Shown here: positions 25,791 to 37,748 of the stretch, piece after piece
Layout of the letters: each line of letters starts with the position of its first letter
How positions within the stretch are numbered: the first letter of the stretch is position 1
Origin: Eutrigla gurnardus
Lineage: Eukaryota; Chordata; Actinopteri; Perciformes; Triglidae
NCBI GenBank assembly: GCA_963514095.1
Contig: OY741271.1
Coordinates: 14,786,772 to 14,850,771 of the forward strand
DNA: 64,000 nucleotides
Reading direction: 5' to 3'
The notes under the pieces: model-generated
Database searches by the model: none
What the model was told of the DNA's origin: nothing
Seen by the model: only the letters and a program-made list of their open reading frames with translations
Position numbers and translations under genes: made by a program

Positions 25791-26869
25791 ACATGATCAG
25801 TTTAACGCCTATTGCATTTGGTCAGGAAGAGGTTCCAGAGAACGCATGTGTGCTTCTAAAGAAAGGCTTTCAAAGACGAGTTTCAAGTTTTGTCACGTGT
25901 AAGTTATGAAACGCTTCGACACTGACGGGTCTAAACACACTGTTGAACAGTTTCAGGCTCGCTGAAGTGGCTGCAGCAGGTGAGTGTAAGTTGGGGGGAG
26001 AAGGAGCGAGGCGTTCACTGTAAGTAGAATATAATAAATAGGTGTTTGAACTCAAACACAAGGAGGATATATAATAATGTTGACCTGATGTCATGAATAG
26101 ACCGTCCAGTGTGATCCTGAACACCTCTCATGTGTATGGTCAAAGGTGAACATCTGATTCAAGCCTCCTACTGTTGATCAAGTTATTATTTTGTGTTGTA
26201 TTTGGTGGAATTGTACATGTTGGAACTATTTGGCAGGAAGCTGTAAGTCTTGTATTAATGGTGCTTAAAATAATCATACTTGTATGGTCTTAATACATTC
26301 TAGAGCTGAAGACACGGCTGTTAAAAGGAGTTTTAGATTCGGTTGCAGGGGTGGAAATGACGCTGTACTTCCTCGTGCTCGCTAATGACGGTTCCTCCAT
26401 TTTACGCGCCGAAGCGCCGTCCCTCGCAGTCCCCCCTGCCCTCTGTGGTTCTCGCCGAGCCTCCGCTGTTTAAATGGGCCAAGTTGAGAAGCGGCGGCGG
26501 AGAGTGCAAATCTTGTTTGGTCTGGGTCTGTGAACTTCAGCGTGACTTCAACGACATACACAGGGGTTAAAAACAACTCTCTCCAAACTTTCAGCTGTAT
26601 TAATGCTGCGTAAATCCTCCTCAGGAATATCCGACCTGATGTGTTGGGCTCGCGCTTCTGATTAATGCCATATGCCACATTGTTTTAAGTAACAGGAGAG
26701 ATGTATTGTTATTATTATTACCAGTTTCTTTTTTTCTTGTCTTTGGCTGTGAATTTGCATGGTCACATGTAAACTCCCCATAACTGAATCGCGTTTTTTT
26801 TTTATATTATTATTATTGCACAACCGATTCTAACATTTTCTACTCAGTGAATGTAGAAAAGGAAAATCT

Positions 26870-27257
26870 CGCGGCTACTTCTAATTTCCCCAAAGACAAA
26901 GAATTAGGAGACAGGACGCGTAGCCGCGGCTGCTAATGATCTCCGTAGGAAGCATAATGTCCGGGGCTCAGGGCGCACCGTGGCAGGTATTAACAGAGCG
27001 AGCGTGATTAAATGTGGGAGGTAGGAGCTGTGAGGCTGGCGGAGAGCGCTGCCGCCGCTGCGAGCTGGAAACTACTGAATGGGAATCTATCCGGCAACTT
27101 CAACAGACCGCTGTCTCACGGCGACACGGGGGCTCTGCATAAAACCAAGCGGCGCGTCTTCAAGTCTGGGTCAGCCCAACTCACAGACGGAGAGGACGCT
27201 GAAGTTGGATCGGGCGAGCAGCTTTTCACTTGTTACCGGCGCTCGGCTCCCGCTAAC
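26870..27257 (+). promoter_or_regulatory. samd11: probable samd11 promoter and 5' leader
   Basis: A CpG-rich stretch directly upstream of the start codon (ACGCGTAGCCGCGGC at about 26917; CpG-dense from 27040 to 27257). I see no convincing TATA box at a useful distance, so the transcription start is not placed. The frame is open from 27012 to the start with no stop, which is unusual for a leader but could be chance in GC-rich DNA. The core promoter position is inference. Confidence 0.5.
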
Positions 27258-27711
27258 ATGCCTGCCATCAAGAAAGAGCGTCTGGACGGGGACGACATGG
27301 CACTGGCCGCGTTCAACCAGTCCGAATACCTGGCCCCTTTAAATGCCGCCGCCATCCCCGTGGTGACCCCGCATCCGCCGCCCTACGACCACATTTTCGC
27401 CCATCACCGCGCGTACTTGGGGCTCCACGACTCGGCGCTGCATCACCAGCACCTCCACCACCACACGGACGACTTAATGCTGGAGAGGTTCTCCTCCATC
27501 CCCGACTTTCAGCCCTTCTTCGACAACGGGGAGCCGTGCATCGAGGTGGAGTGCGGGGAAAACAAGGCTTTGCTTTATATCAATAAATTGTGTCAAGGCA
27601 GTAAGGGACCCTCGATTAAATACCGGGGCGAGTGGCTCACCCCCAACGAGTTCCAGTTCGTGAGTGGACGGGAGACTGCCAAAGACTGGAAACGAAGTAT
27701 TAGACACAAAG
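27258..27711 (+). CDS. samd11: samd11 coding exon 1
   Basis: Encodes residues 1-151 plus one base of codon 152. The start at 27258 is chosen because the protein begins MPAIKKE, matching the human MPAVKKE start, and an A sits at -3. The frame is open back to an ATG at 27012, but that stretch has no recognisable similarity. Order of parts: IKKE at residues 4-7 (SUMO-type motif), a Pro/Ala-rich stretch at 26-42, a His-rich stretch at 62-69, an acidic/aromatic segment at 71-90, then the first two thirds of a SAND-like module from about 94, with the KDWKRSIR core at 142-149. The donor at 27712 reads GTAAGA. Reading through the donor stays open to 27917, so intron retention would add an unrelated tail of about 67 residues. 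Confidence 0.92.
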
Positions 27712-28385
27712 GTAAGAGCAACCCTTTACGGTTCGTTTGGCAGAGAGAGAGAGACACCTCGCCATCAATAAAGCACTTTTCTTTTTTGGTGGACGCCGCT
27801 TATTGTGGGCACAAAGTTGGGTCTCGTGGTTCGGTGTTGACTTTTGGAGTGAAAGGGTTACAGCAGTCAGAGCGCGAGGAGACAGATGAGGGGAAAAGGC
27901 GCATATCCTCCACATAGCCTCCAAGACGTTTGGGCTGCGATCAGACACCAAACCGGGACTTTTGGAGTAGACCACACCGGGACTCAGGTGAAAAGTTAGC
28001 TATAGAACAATTCAATGCGAGACAGTTAGACGCTTTTCCTTCATTATGGGACGGATCGCTCCGTTAAGTCCGGCTGCTCTGGTGCACGAGTGTTGACACT
28101 TTTACGCATCGCATGTTGGGTTTGAGATAAAGGCTATTTTCTTCATAGTGTTGTTGTTTGTCCATTCGACGTCACAGTTGTGTGATACATATGTGAAGAT
28201 GCTGCCACCGATTGCAAATTTGAAGTAAATATTAATATTTTATATGTACAGCTGCTTTTATGCGCAGACGCATTTTATAGGTGTTTGTTAGATTTTCCAG
28301 TACAATAACCTTGACGGCATCAATGCGGTTCTACTGTTCGGTTTTTATTTGGATATTTATAGTGTGGGCTTTTTGTGCTATAATT

Positions 28386-28439
<54 letters not shown>

Positions 28440-30374
28440 TTACTCAGGCAGAACTGACACGCGTTAGGATGTGTGGGGGGAGGGTGTCGCCCCAGGTCAA
28501 AAATGGTAGCCTAATGGTTGAATATACCGATTCCTATAGACAGATGACAGTAGGCTACTGTCTCTCTGGCTCACAACACTTGACCTTTTGTGGAGAATTC
28601 AACTTTATGGCAGAAATGTTGAGAGAGAAGTCAAGTTTGTCTGCAGGGTTTGACTCCTTCAGATTACATGCTGTGTTTATTGAAGATGTATCTTTAAGAC
28701 TCTGAGTCCTGATGGTGGGCTGAAGAAAAGGTCCCACTCTCATGCAAGTTGCTAATACCTTATCACGTGCTGTGTTGGTTGGTCATTCTCTAAAAAGTGT
28801 TTCTCCTGTTTGCTTGTTTTTCCAGGGAAAAGTCTCAAGACTCTTATGTCCAAAGGAATCTTACAGGTGCACCCTCCAATCTGTGATTGTCCTGGTTGTC
28901 GCATTTCCTCTCCAGTGGTAAGACATTTCATGCTTTCATATCGGTGTTACCGCTGCATCTATGCTTGTAGAGGCAATGCGTTAACTGGGAGAAGCTACAT
29001 GGAAAATATCGCTTAAGTTTGTCTAACAGTGTTGATGTTCAATATATAGAACACATGGGGCTAAAAGATGCTTTCCTTGTGGTGAAGAATACTTTGTGGG
29101 ACAAGACTGTGAAGAAGTATTTGTGCTCGTAATACTTGGTCAATCCTAAAAGTGGTATTTTATAGTTACATTTGTACTTGTGCTTGTTTTTGCTTTGTTG
29201 TTATATAGTAAAATATTGGTCTTTACAATCTGTACCTTCATCACTAAGGTTCCTTTTCCATAAAGACCATCCTATTCATTTAGATGCCATTTATTTTGTG
29301 TGAAAGCAGGACTGGGCCTACACATATTTCATTTTTAGATTTGTGTTGGGTTATGCAGCTTTATGGACACGTAACAGCGTGTGAGCGTTTATTTTGTCTT
29401 TCTCTGTAACCTTGGTGGGGAAGACCCTTCAGGCACACGTGTCAACTTTGATGGTAATTTTTCTCAGCATGAATATCAGATTTACTTTCAGCCTTTCGCT
29501 GATGGAGGGTATCAAACGGCCTTTAGATTCTGAGGCGCCGAGTTGCCCTGTGTGGCTGTTCGATGTTGGGTGTTTTGGTAGAGCTCCTCTGTCCCATTGA
29601 ATCAGTCTCCTCACCTCACTGCTGAACTTTTGTTTGCCTGGTGCGTCCCTCAGGGCTCCGTCCAGGGGCACCATGCCAAACCTTGCGGCCTTGCAGGTGT
29701 GTCACGATTACAGCATCACCACTCTCCGTGTGTGTGTGGTGTGTGTGTCAGCTTTGAGCGAGCTCACTGCCGGCTCACCGTCGCCAAATCTGTTCACACA
29801 GGTGCGGTGGGTTGTGAGTGTGTATGTGTCTTTGCGTGTGTGTTTTTATCACCATGGAGCGCATCTGTCGTCGCTCCCAAGCACTAATCTTGAGGGATGG
29901 GTGTAAGAGGCTTAGCGAGCTACTGAGCGTGGCTACTGCTGATTATTGTGTGTGAGGCACGCAAGGCAAAGGCGGTTTAGATAAGCCGGAGGTGTTTGAG
30001 TGATACAGGTAAACTGGTGACATTTTTCACAGCCAAGAATGAAGACCTGTACCCTTACACATAGGGTTCAGCCAAACAAATTACCTGGGGGGAGAAAAAG
30101 AGATGGTTGAATTCTCACGTTTTCTTTTTTTTTTTTAACAGAAGGATTTGAGCCATGTTTGCTTATGTTTAGGCTCATCACAGATATTGGCTTCTGGCTT
30201 GCTAGGGCTTGTACGGTTCCACTTCAATTATAGCTGTAACGGAGTAATACTTTGTTATTGACGTAAGCAGGGTTATGGGAGTTTTGAGGTTGTTGTAGCC
30301 CTCTCTCCCTCTCTTCCTTTCCTTGTCTGGTGGTGAAGCCTGAAGTCTAACCCACCACCGTGACACTTTTGCAT

Positions 30375-30469
<95 letters not shown>

Positions 30470-32119
30470 TATAGAGTGGTGAAGTCCCGCCCCTCCATTT
30501 CCGGGACATGGGTCCTCAAAAGCAAAAAAATATCAATGCGATTCAATGGGTAGATACAAATTATTTTCTGGTCCCGTTTGAATTGTGCCATGGATTTCAC
30601 ATATGTTCTTTGTGATATTTAAAGAAAAATTTTCACGGAAAGAAGACGACAATTAAGCGCGAAGAGTTTTGATAAAGTTAGGTTTTGTGTGAGCCGCTTT
30701 GTGAACTACAGCTCCTCGCTGTTCTCGTCGCGAATGATATACGTCACCACCCGCCGAGTCCGAAGTCCGCCGAGATGGCTGTTTCTCTGCTCCACTTCAC
30801 CGCTTTTTTCCAAGGGCAGAATAAAAGTATCGAAAGGGGGGAGAACCACTATAAGTCGGGTCATGTGGAGAGCCTCAACTTCGCCGATGGGGAGATGGCG
30901 ATGACGTGACGTCACATACGCGACACAACATGTAGTCTTTATCATTGTGTTTTCTCAATGAATTTTAACTGAAGAATTGCACAATAAACGGTCAAACTCT
31001 TGACATGGAAAATTATAATTTAAGCCTATAAACAACATTTGTGTAATCCAAGGCATAACGACCGGGGGATCAGATAATAATTATTTTCCGTCCATTGAAC
31101 ACCATTCATTTTTTTCGCTCCGAAAGGACCCATGGCGCCGTTACTTCCTGCTTCCGCTTCGGCACTCTATAGGCTAAGTATGTTGGCAGCTCCATGTGAG
31201 GCGGTGAGGGTTAGGCGGAGGAGGGAGGGCAGTGGGACTTGTATGGCCTGTACTGGCGTCTCCCTCTCTCCCCACTGACTCCCCTCAGGGCATGGCAGCC
31301 AGCACAGCACTCCCTCACTGATGAGCATTCTCTCTCTCTCACTCTCTCTCTCACTCTCTCACTCTCTCACTCACTCACTCACTCACTCACTCACTCACTC
31401 ACTCACTCACTCACTCACTCACTCACTCACTCACTCACTCACTCACTCACTCACTCACTCACACACACACACTATGCCTGCCTACTGACACGAATTACCT
31501 CATGCGGCCATTTATTTTAAAGTTTGACGGCTGAACTTTGAGTGATCTTGTTTCACTATCGGCATGAGGCGAGCGATCATAAAAAAAAAAAAAAGTGCTG
31601 CAGCTGGTGGGGAGACTTTTCACCTGCCTGCTCAGAACTCATGGAAGTTAATTTGCCGCGTCGGCCGGGAAGCAAGCTGTTTATAACGACACAACACAAA
31701 CTGAACGGTTGTTAGGCTCAACCGTGTAGAATTGAAATGTGTTGATGTTGTTTTTCATCCGCGCTCATTGACATGCTGCTGATAACTAGCTGCCAAGGTG
31801 TGTTAGTTTTCTATTAAGCATGTTATTATGTGATCATCAGGAGCTTAAATTATTTCTCAGCTTTAATCGTTATTAAAATGGCCCTTGAAGTTGTTAGACG
31901 CTGCTTATTTTGTTTGCTTTTTTGGGATACTCAAGACTGCGTATGCATGTTTATGTTTGTTCTTGGCGTTGTGTGTTTGCTCTTTTGTGTTTTTGTCCGT
32001 ATACTCACCTATACATTAGTTTTCCTTTGTCTCAATGTATGCATGTCTGATCATTTGTACGCCCGCGATGGCTGGCTAACTTGCCTGCTTACGTGTGTGT
32101 CCGCGTGTGTGTTCGTGCA

Positions 32120-32159
<40 letters not shown>

Positions 32160-32165
32160 CGTGCA

Positions 32166-32197
<32 letters not shown>

Positions 32198-33781
32198 CGT
32201 GCATTTGTGTGTTGGTCTCCTCCCAGGAGAGCTGGGCTTCCTCTGCTCTGTTATTTTAGCGGAACTGGCTGAGGCCGGGAGGAAATTACACTCCCCTCCT
32301 CCGGCTCGTAAAGACCTCCTCCAATCAAGGGCTCCTCTTGCAAAGTGGAATTAAAAACACACACACACACACTCTTGCCTATAACTTATAGTCTACCTCA
32401 TTACATTTTCATAATGCCACTTCCAATAGCGTTAATGGGGAAAAGATGATTAAAATCAAAGTGCACCGTATTGAGTGAAATAATAGAAGTAAAGCTGTTA
32501 CGTGATGTGGAGTTGATCAACTACCTACTGTAATCTGCTTCTGTTTCATGTATTGAGTGTTTGCGCTTGCATGTGTGTTGCCAAGGCTATGTTGCTATGG
32601 TAACACCGGAATCGGTCATTGGCCCAGAAGTGTGCAGAACTGTGGTCACGTCACGAGTGTTTTTGTGTCGTGAGCGTCTCTCTTTGAGTATCGGACACAT
32701 CGGAGATTAAGTGAGACTCTACAGATTTGTACATTGTGAGTCTTAATGTTGCTTATAGAGTTCAATACAAATTGGACTGAGAGCTGTGTGTGTGTGTGTG
32801 TGTGCGTGGGTACATGCTGTGTGTGAGCTTCTTAAAGGGGTACTCAGAATACGTCTGGCTTCGTGTGTGTTTGGGTGCGGACCCTGTTAACAGGCAGCGG
32901 AAATAAGTTGGAGCATCTGTCTATCAGCGGTTTATCACACCAAACCCAATGGCGATATTTCTAAAAAAGCCTCCTCCCAACATCTGTGTGTGTTTGGGTT
33001 TGTTGTTGGTCATGTGATTTCCTGTGATAGTTACAGGCCTTTGCAGACAGCAATGTCCTGTCATGGTTTTACTTTAGATCCATCAGTACACTTAAACAAG
33101 CACACACATACTGTAGGTAAAGACAGAATTATTAAATTGTAAGAAAAATTCATCAGTGTTATGCTCGTTATTCAAATCGCCTATACCTTTATTTCATCAA
33201 TGAAATGTAGCCGTATGTAAAGTTGTGCTTGACTTGTCGAAACCACAGCAAAGTGGATGCTCAAACCTCGAAGGCGGTGTATTTAATTGAACTATTTTAA
33301 GTGTATTGATCTTTACGTGAGATCTCTAATCATTGTCTGGATCAAATTTAACTTGCTGGGACCAACTCAAGAGAAAAAAAATCAGTTGAAATTAACCAAC
33401 CACAATTTCATGCTTGCCTCAATTTCCCCCGTGTTTGTCTGGAGAGAGGAAGGCCCGGTCGTTACCTGTCCATAAAGCTCCCCTGCGGCGGCCTCGGTGG
33501 GCCTATCCAAACACGGAGAGACGGAGGGGGGAGGGAGGGGAGAAAGAAACGAGGGAAAGGGGAGAACGAGAGGCGCGCTAGCACGCTTGATTGAACTGCC
33601 ACTGACCTCCCAGCGCCGCCGCAGGAGCCCCCACCCCCTCTCCGCCGCCTCTCGCCCTCTGTGCGCCGCTCCCCCTCCCCCCTCCGCTCACCCATCCCTC
33701 CCTCCTTGCCCTGTGCCGCTCCACTGGGCTGCAACTGCCTGCTCGGCTCAGCGCGTGGGGGCTGAGGGTGCAGGAGAGCAT

Positions 33782-33826
<45 letters not shown>

Positions 33827-33962
33827 CGTGTGTTTGGGATGGGGGGGGGGGGGGGAGTTGGTCGCATGCCTGTCCGCCCTACAGTGCTTTCTCACTTTTT
33901 TTTCTCTTTCTCTCGCACGGCCTTGAACAAGTGTTGCCTTAAGACTGTGTGTGGCACGCACG

Positions 33963-33997
<35 letters not shown>

Positions 33998-35469
33998 ACA
34001 CACACACACACACGGACACACACTTATATTTTTACCAAGTACCAAGAACATTTGTACTTATGAGGAGTGTTATATGATAATGTTTATTAATTTTAGTAGT
34101 TGTATTTCTGATGTCTTGAATGTTCTGTGTACAATATATACTCAGGCAGTATTTTAACATCAAAACAGAATACTAAATTTAAAAGAAACACCTACCGCTC
34201 CGCGACTTCCTCTAACCAAATTTGATCTGAAAGCGATGGCTTAAAATATAGAGCTAAGCCCTGCAGTGTGTTTTGGTCATATATCTTAAATATGTGTGGG
34301 GAGCATTATATTTGAATGCCAGACGAGTGCAACGTGTCTCTAATTGCGTAGCTGCAGTTTATTCACAGCCTTTGCTGTTCTTGTTTGTTTATGTGCACAC
34401 TAATAATTTGATTTTAACCACATTAGGCAAATATAAGGCTTGCCATTTTTTTCTCTGGCCTGTAGAGTATAGTTTGCTTCTGCCGAGTCCTTTCGCTGTT
34501 GTTATTCTGCGACATGTACCAGAAAGGTCACGGAGTGCAGCACATGCAAATGGGTGTTTCTATAAACAAACACTGTCATGGCTTGCAGTGTGGAAAAAGA
34601 AAAAAAACAAAATTATTTTAGGATGACAGCAAAACGGCATTTGTGCGACATCTTACTCAAAGTAAAAGAGGTTGTATTGAGGCGCGCGGTGGTATTAATC
34701 ACAGCAACAACGATAAACATCAACTCTGTCTCTCCATTTTCTTGTTTTATGGCACTAATAAGGGGGATTTCCACTGGCGACTACAAATCCTCGCAGACAT
34801 CCTGCCTATCAAACACGCCATCATCGTTAACTATTTGTGGGTTACTGTGAACCGCTTTAATCAAGCTATTACTTGAATCTGATTATTCACCGTGATGAGG
34901 TTTGCATACTGAGCCATCTCAATTTCATGAAAGCTGACATGTGAGCCGCCAATCACCTTTTTCCGTGGGTGCACCTGTGAAAATGTCAGGACAGGTGAGT
35001 CGGAGATAAGAGTGGGATTAACAAAGTAAAAATGTATATTTTGTGAATAGCTGGATCTCGGGCTTCCACAAAAACACAGCAGTCAAATTGTTTGTTTTGG
35101 CCTTGTTTCAGCGCTCTTACGTGAGCACGGTAATGACTGCTTCATCCCCCCCATCTCCCACCCTCCTCACACTCATTTTTTTCCCTCTCTCCTTCTCTGT
35201 CGTCTCCTCGTTCCCCTCCCCCTTTCCCCTAACGCTCGCACCAAGTCGGCCCGCCATCCCGCCTACACACACACACGCACACACGCTGCGAGGTAACGGC
35301 AGACAGGCGCGTGACTCATTAGGCATTCGTCCCCCAGGGAGATCTCTGGGGGGGCGCGTGTGAGGGAGAGAGAGCGCTGCAGCTGCAGGAATGTCACGGG
35401 CGGCTACCGCTGTATGTGTGTGTGCGTGTGATTTTGTGTGCGTGTGTGTGTGCGCGTGTGTTTTTGTGT

Positions 35470-35504
<35 letters not shown>

Positions 35505-36860
35505 CGCTAATGCTAGTTGGAGCCAGCGGCGGGGCACTGCACCTTTCAGGAAATAACGCAAAGAGGAAGAAAAAGAAAAAAAAAACCCGACACACTTATT
35601 AGTCTTCTTTTTCCACCAAGAGCTCATTTAAAAGTCTGAAATAAATTTAGAGAGAAAACACTAGATTGCCTTATAATTTCTGCTTGGATTTAAACGCCTT
35701 TGCTGGCCAATGTGTAGCTGTGATATTAGCCTGTATTGTCTTTCAATACAAGATCATTTTGTTGCTTTTAAACCAAAAGCTTGTCCAAAACGAATGAACT
35801 TGGGAACCCACCAAAATGACTTCCAGGATGTATGGCTGTTGTAAACTTGTTGCTCACCGTACATAATCACCAGATTGCTTTTATTTGAAACGTTATAGCT
35901 TTATTACCCGTATCTACCCGGGAGAATGTATGCCGATTATATATCTTGGCCCTGACAAGACCATATTGAATATGACCATATTCACTTTTTGACTCATTGC
36001 CATTTCTCAAGACCCAAGTCAACCCAGATTACAGTGTATCCAGTACTATAAATCACAAAATCTCAGCCATCTTAAAATAGCATTCAACCATTTATTGTCG
36101 TAGGCTGTTGGATTGGATAATATTTATTATATGAATATGATTGTAAGTGTTTCATGTTGGCCTTCTGTCTAGATTTGGTAATACTTTGGTCAATGTGTCC
36201 CTTTGCATGTGCATCTGTATGTATTGGTGTCTTTTTTTTGGTTTTGCATGTAAATGTGAAGCCCAGATATATTTCTTGGCTGCCTGACTGACAGAAAGCG
36301 TGGGAGGTGATATTCATAGAGGTGCTTTTAGTGGGACTTTTATGAGAGACTTTTTTCCATGGCTGAAAGGAGGTTGACCACACACAGAAAGGTTGCCTCA
36401 GCTCTGTGCACACGCTCACGTGTTTGTGCGTGCTCGTACATGCCTGAGCGTCCAGGCGCCCTTCCTTTGAGCGCTCCTACGTGGGCTGCCAGGGGTGTGT
36501 TTTTGCTTCATGTTTTGTTTCGGAGAGCCCTCCCCCGTGCTGCGGAAGTGTTGCCGGAAGCAGTGGGAGCTCACCCCCAGTTCTGCGTCAGTGCCACTAA
36601 AGAAAGGATCGGGGCTTTCCGGGAGGAGAGGAGAGGAAGGAGGGGGGAGGGGGGATGGAGGATGGAGGAAGGGGGGAGAGGAGGGGGGGGCTGTCAGCCT
36701 GGGTATGTCACGGCCATGTGGGTGGTTGTCTGCACGCTCACACACACTCACACAGCCTCAGTCACGACTGGTCTCAGACAAACTATTCTTGTATACACTA
36801 TTTTGCTGGCATGCTCCGAGTAAAAACCCTGCTTTAGTTTGGAGGGGAATATGAAGGAAC

Positions 36861-36931
<71 letters not shown>

Positions 36932-37664
36932 TTTGTGTTTTCCCCGACGAGGTGAAGACAGCAGTAAAGAGGCTTGTACTCGGAGGTGGATCATTTTTAC
37001 TTAACAGATGTGTGTGTCTAACAGACGACGCCGTGGTTGCATCCATGGAAAAGTGCTGCTGCGACGTGATGTCACATTCCTCCCTCTAATGTGTGCCCTG
37101 TTGGACCTCCAACGCTAACTTCTTACAGCGAGGCATTGTGTGCAAGCAGCAGAAGTATCAGGAAGTGATTCACTGTCCTCAAACGCTGGAGCAGAACTTG
37201 TAGAAAGCTCCGACGGTAAAGAAGAAAGGAGGAAAAAACCTCTTTTCTGGCACTGCACGATAAAAAAGATATAAAAAAAATAGGAGAGAAATGTGCAGAA
37301 CTCTGTGGCCTGCTCATCCTTCGGGATGTTTTCATCTTTCTCTGTCTTCCACCTCCCCAACTCTTTTTAATGTCTGCCATTTGAGAGACTCCAGAGGGGC
37401 TGCACCTGTTTGCCTCTTGGCTAGGAGCCCCCAAATCCCTCCTCCTGCCCCCGCCTGCCACTCAGGCTGCCGTGTTTCCTGGGATGGAAGGAGCGAGGGA
37501 GGGGAGTGGGCAGGGGGGAGGAGAGCGGGGTTGCGTGTGTTGGAAGGGATAGCTGGAGGGCTTAAAGGCGCCGGGGAGTAAGAGCAGAGATAGGCACAGA
37601 GAGAGAGGGGAATATAGTTTCAAATCCAAGTCCACTCCACACCGGACAGACCTTTCTTCTGTGG

Positions 37665-37748
<84 letters not shown>

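Larger units (their letters stand above)
20991..26869. other. gene-free upstream stretch
   Basis: Contains the repeats at 23920-24240, 24280-24560 and 25071-25790. 21000-22300 is AT-rich with nothing recognised. 22380-22720 and 26380-26560 are unique-looking with short open frames not supported as genes. Confidence 0.6.
30470..31171 (+). mobile_element. 0.7 kb unit with inverted ends and an orphan ORF
   Basis: The ends mirror each other: TATAGAGTGGTGAAG at the left and the complement of CTTCGGCACTCTATA at the right. A further inverted ATGGGTCCT match lies inside each end (about 30508 and 31127). Inside is a CpG-rich stretch with a 44-codon ORF at 30775-30909 on the + strand. The sequence looks like a captured or relic 5' exon in a non-autonomous DNA element. 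I could not define a clear target duplication, and the left end abuts a (CA)n tract. Superfamily unknown. Confidence 0.5.

Noticed and set aside
27012..27257. Upstream ATG as the samd11 start
   Set aside because: The conserved MPA.KKE beginning lies at 27258, and the upstream part has no similarity to the family.
27712..27917. Coding extension of exon 1 past the donor
   Set aside because: The donor is strong and the conserved protein continues in exon 2; the extension is intron read-through.
33841..33855. Poly-G15 as a G-quadruplex regulatory element
   Set aside because: A plain homopolymer beside a GT run; likely slippage, with no separate G-tract arrangement.
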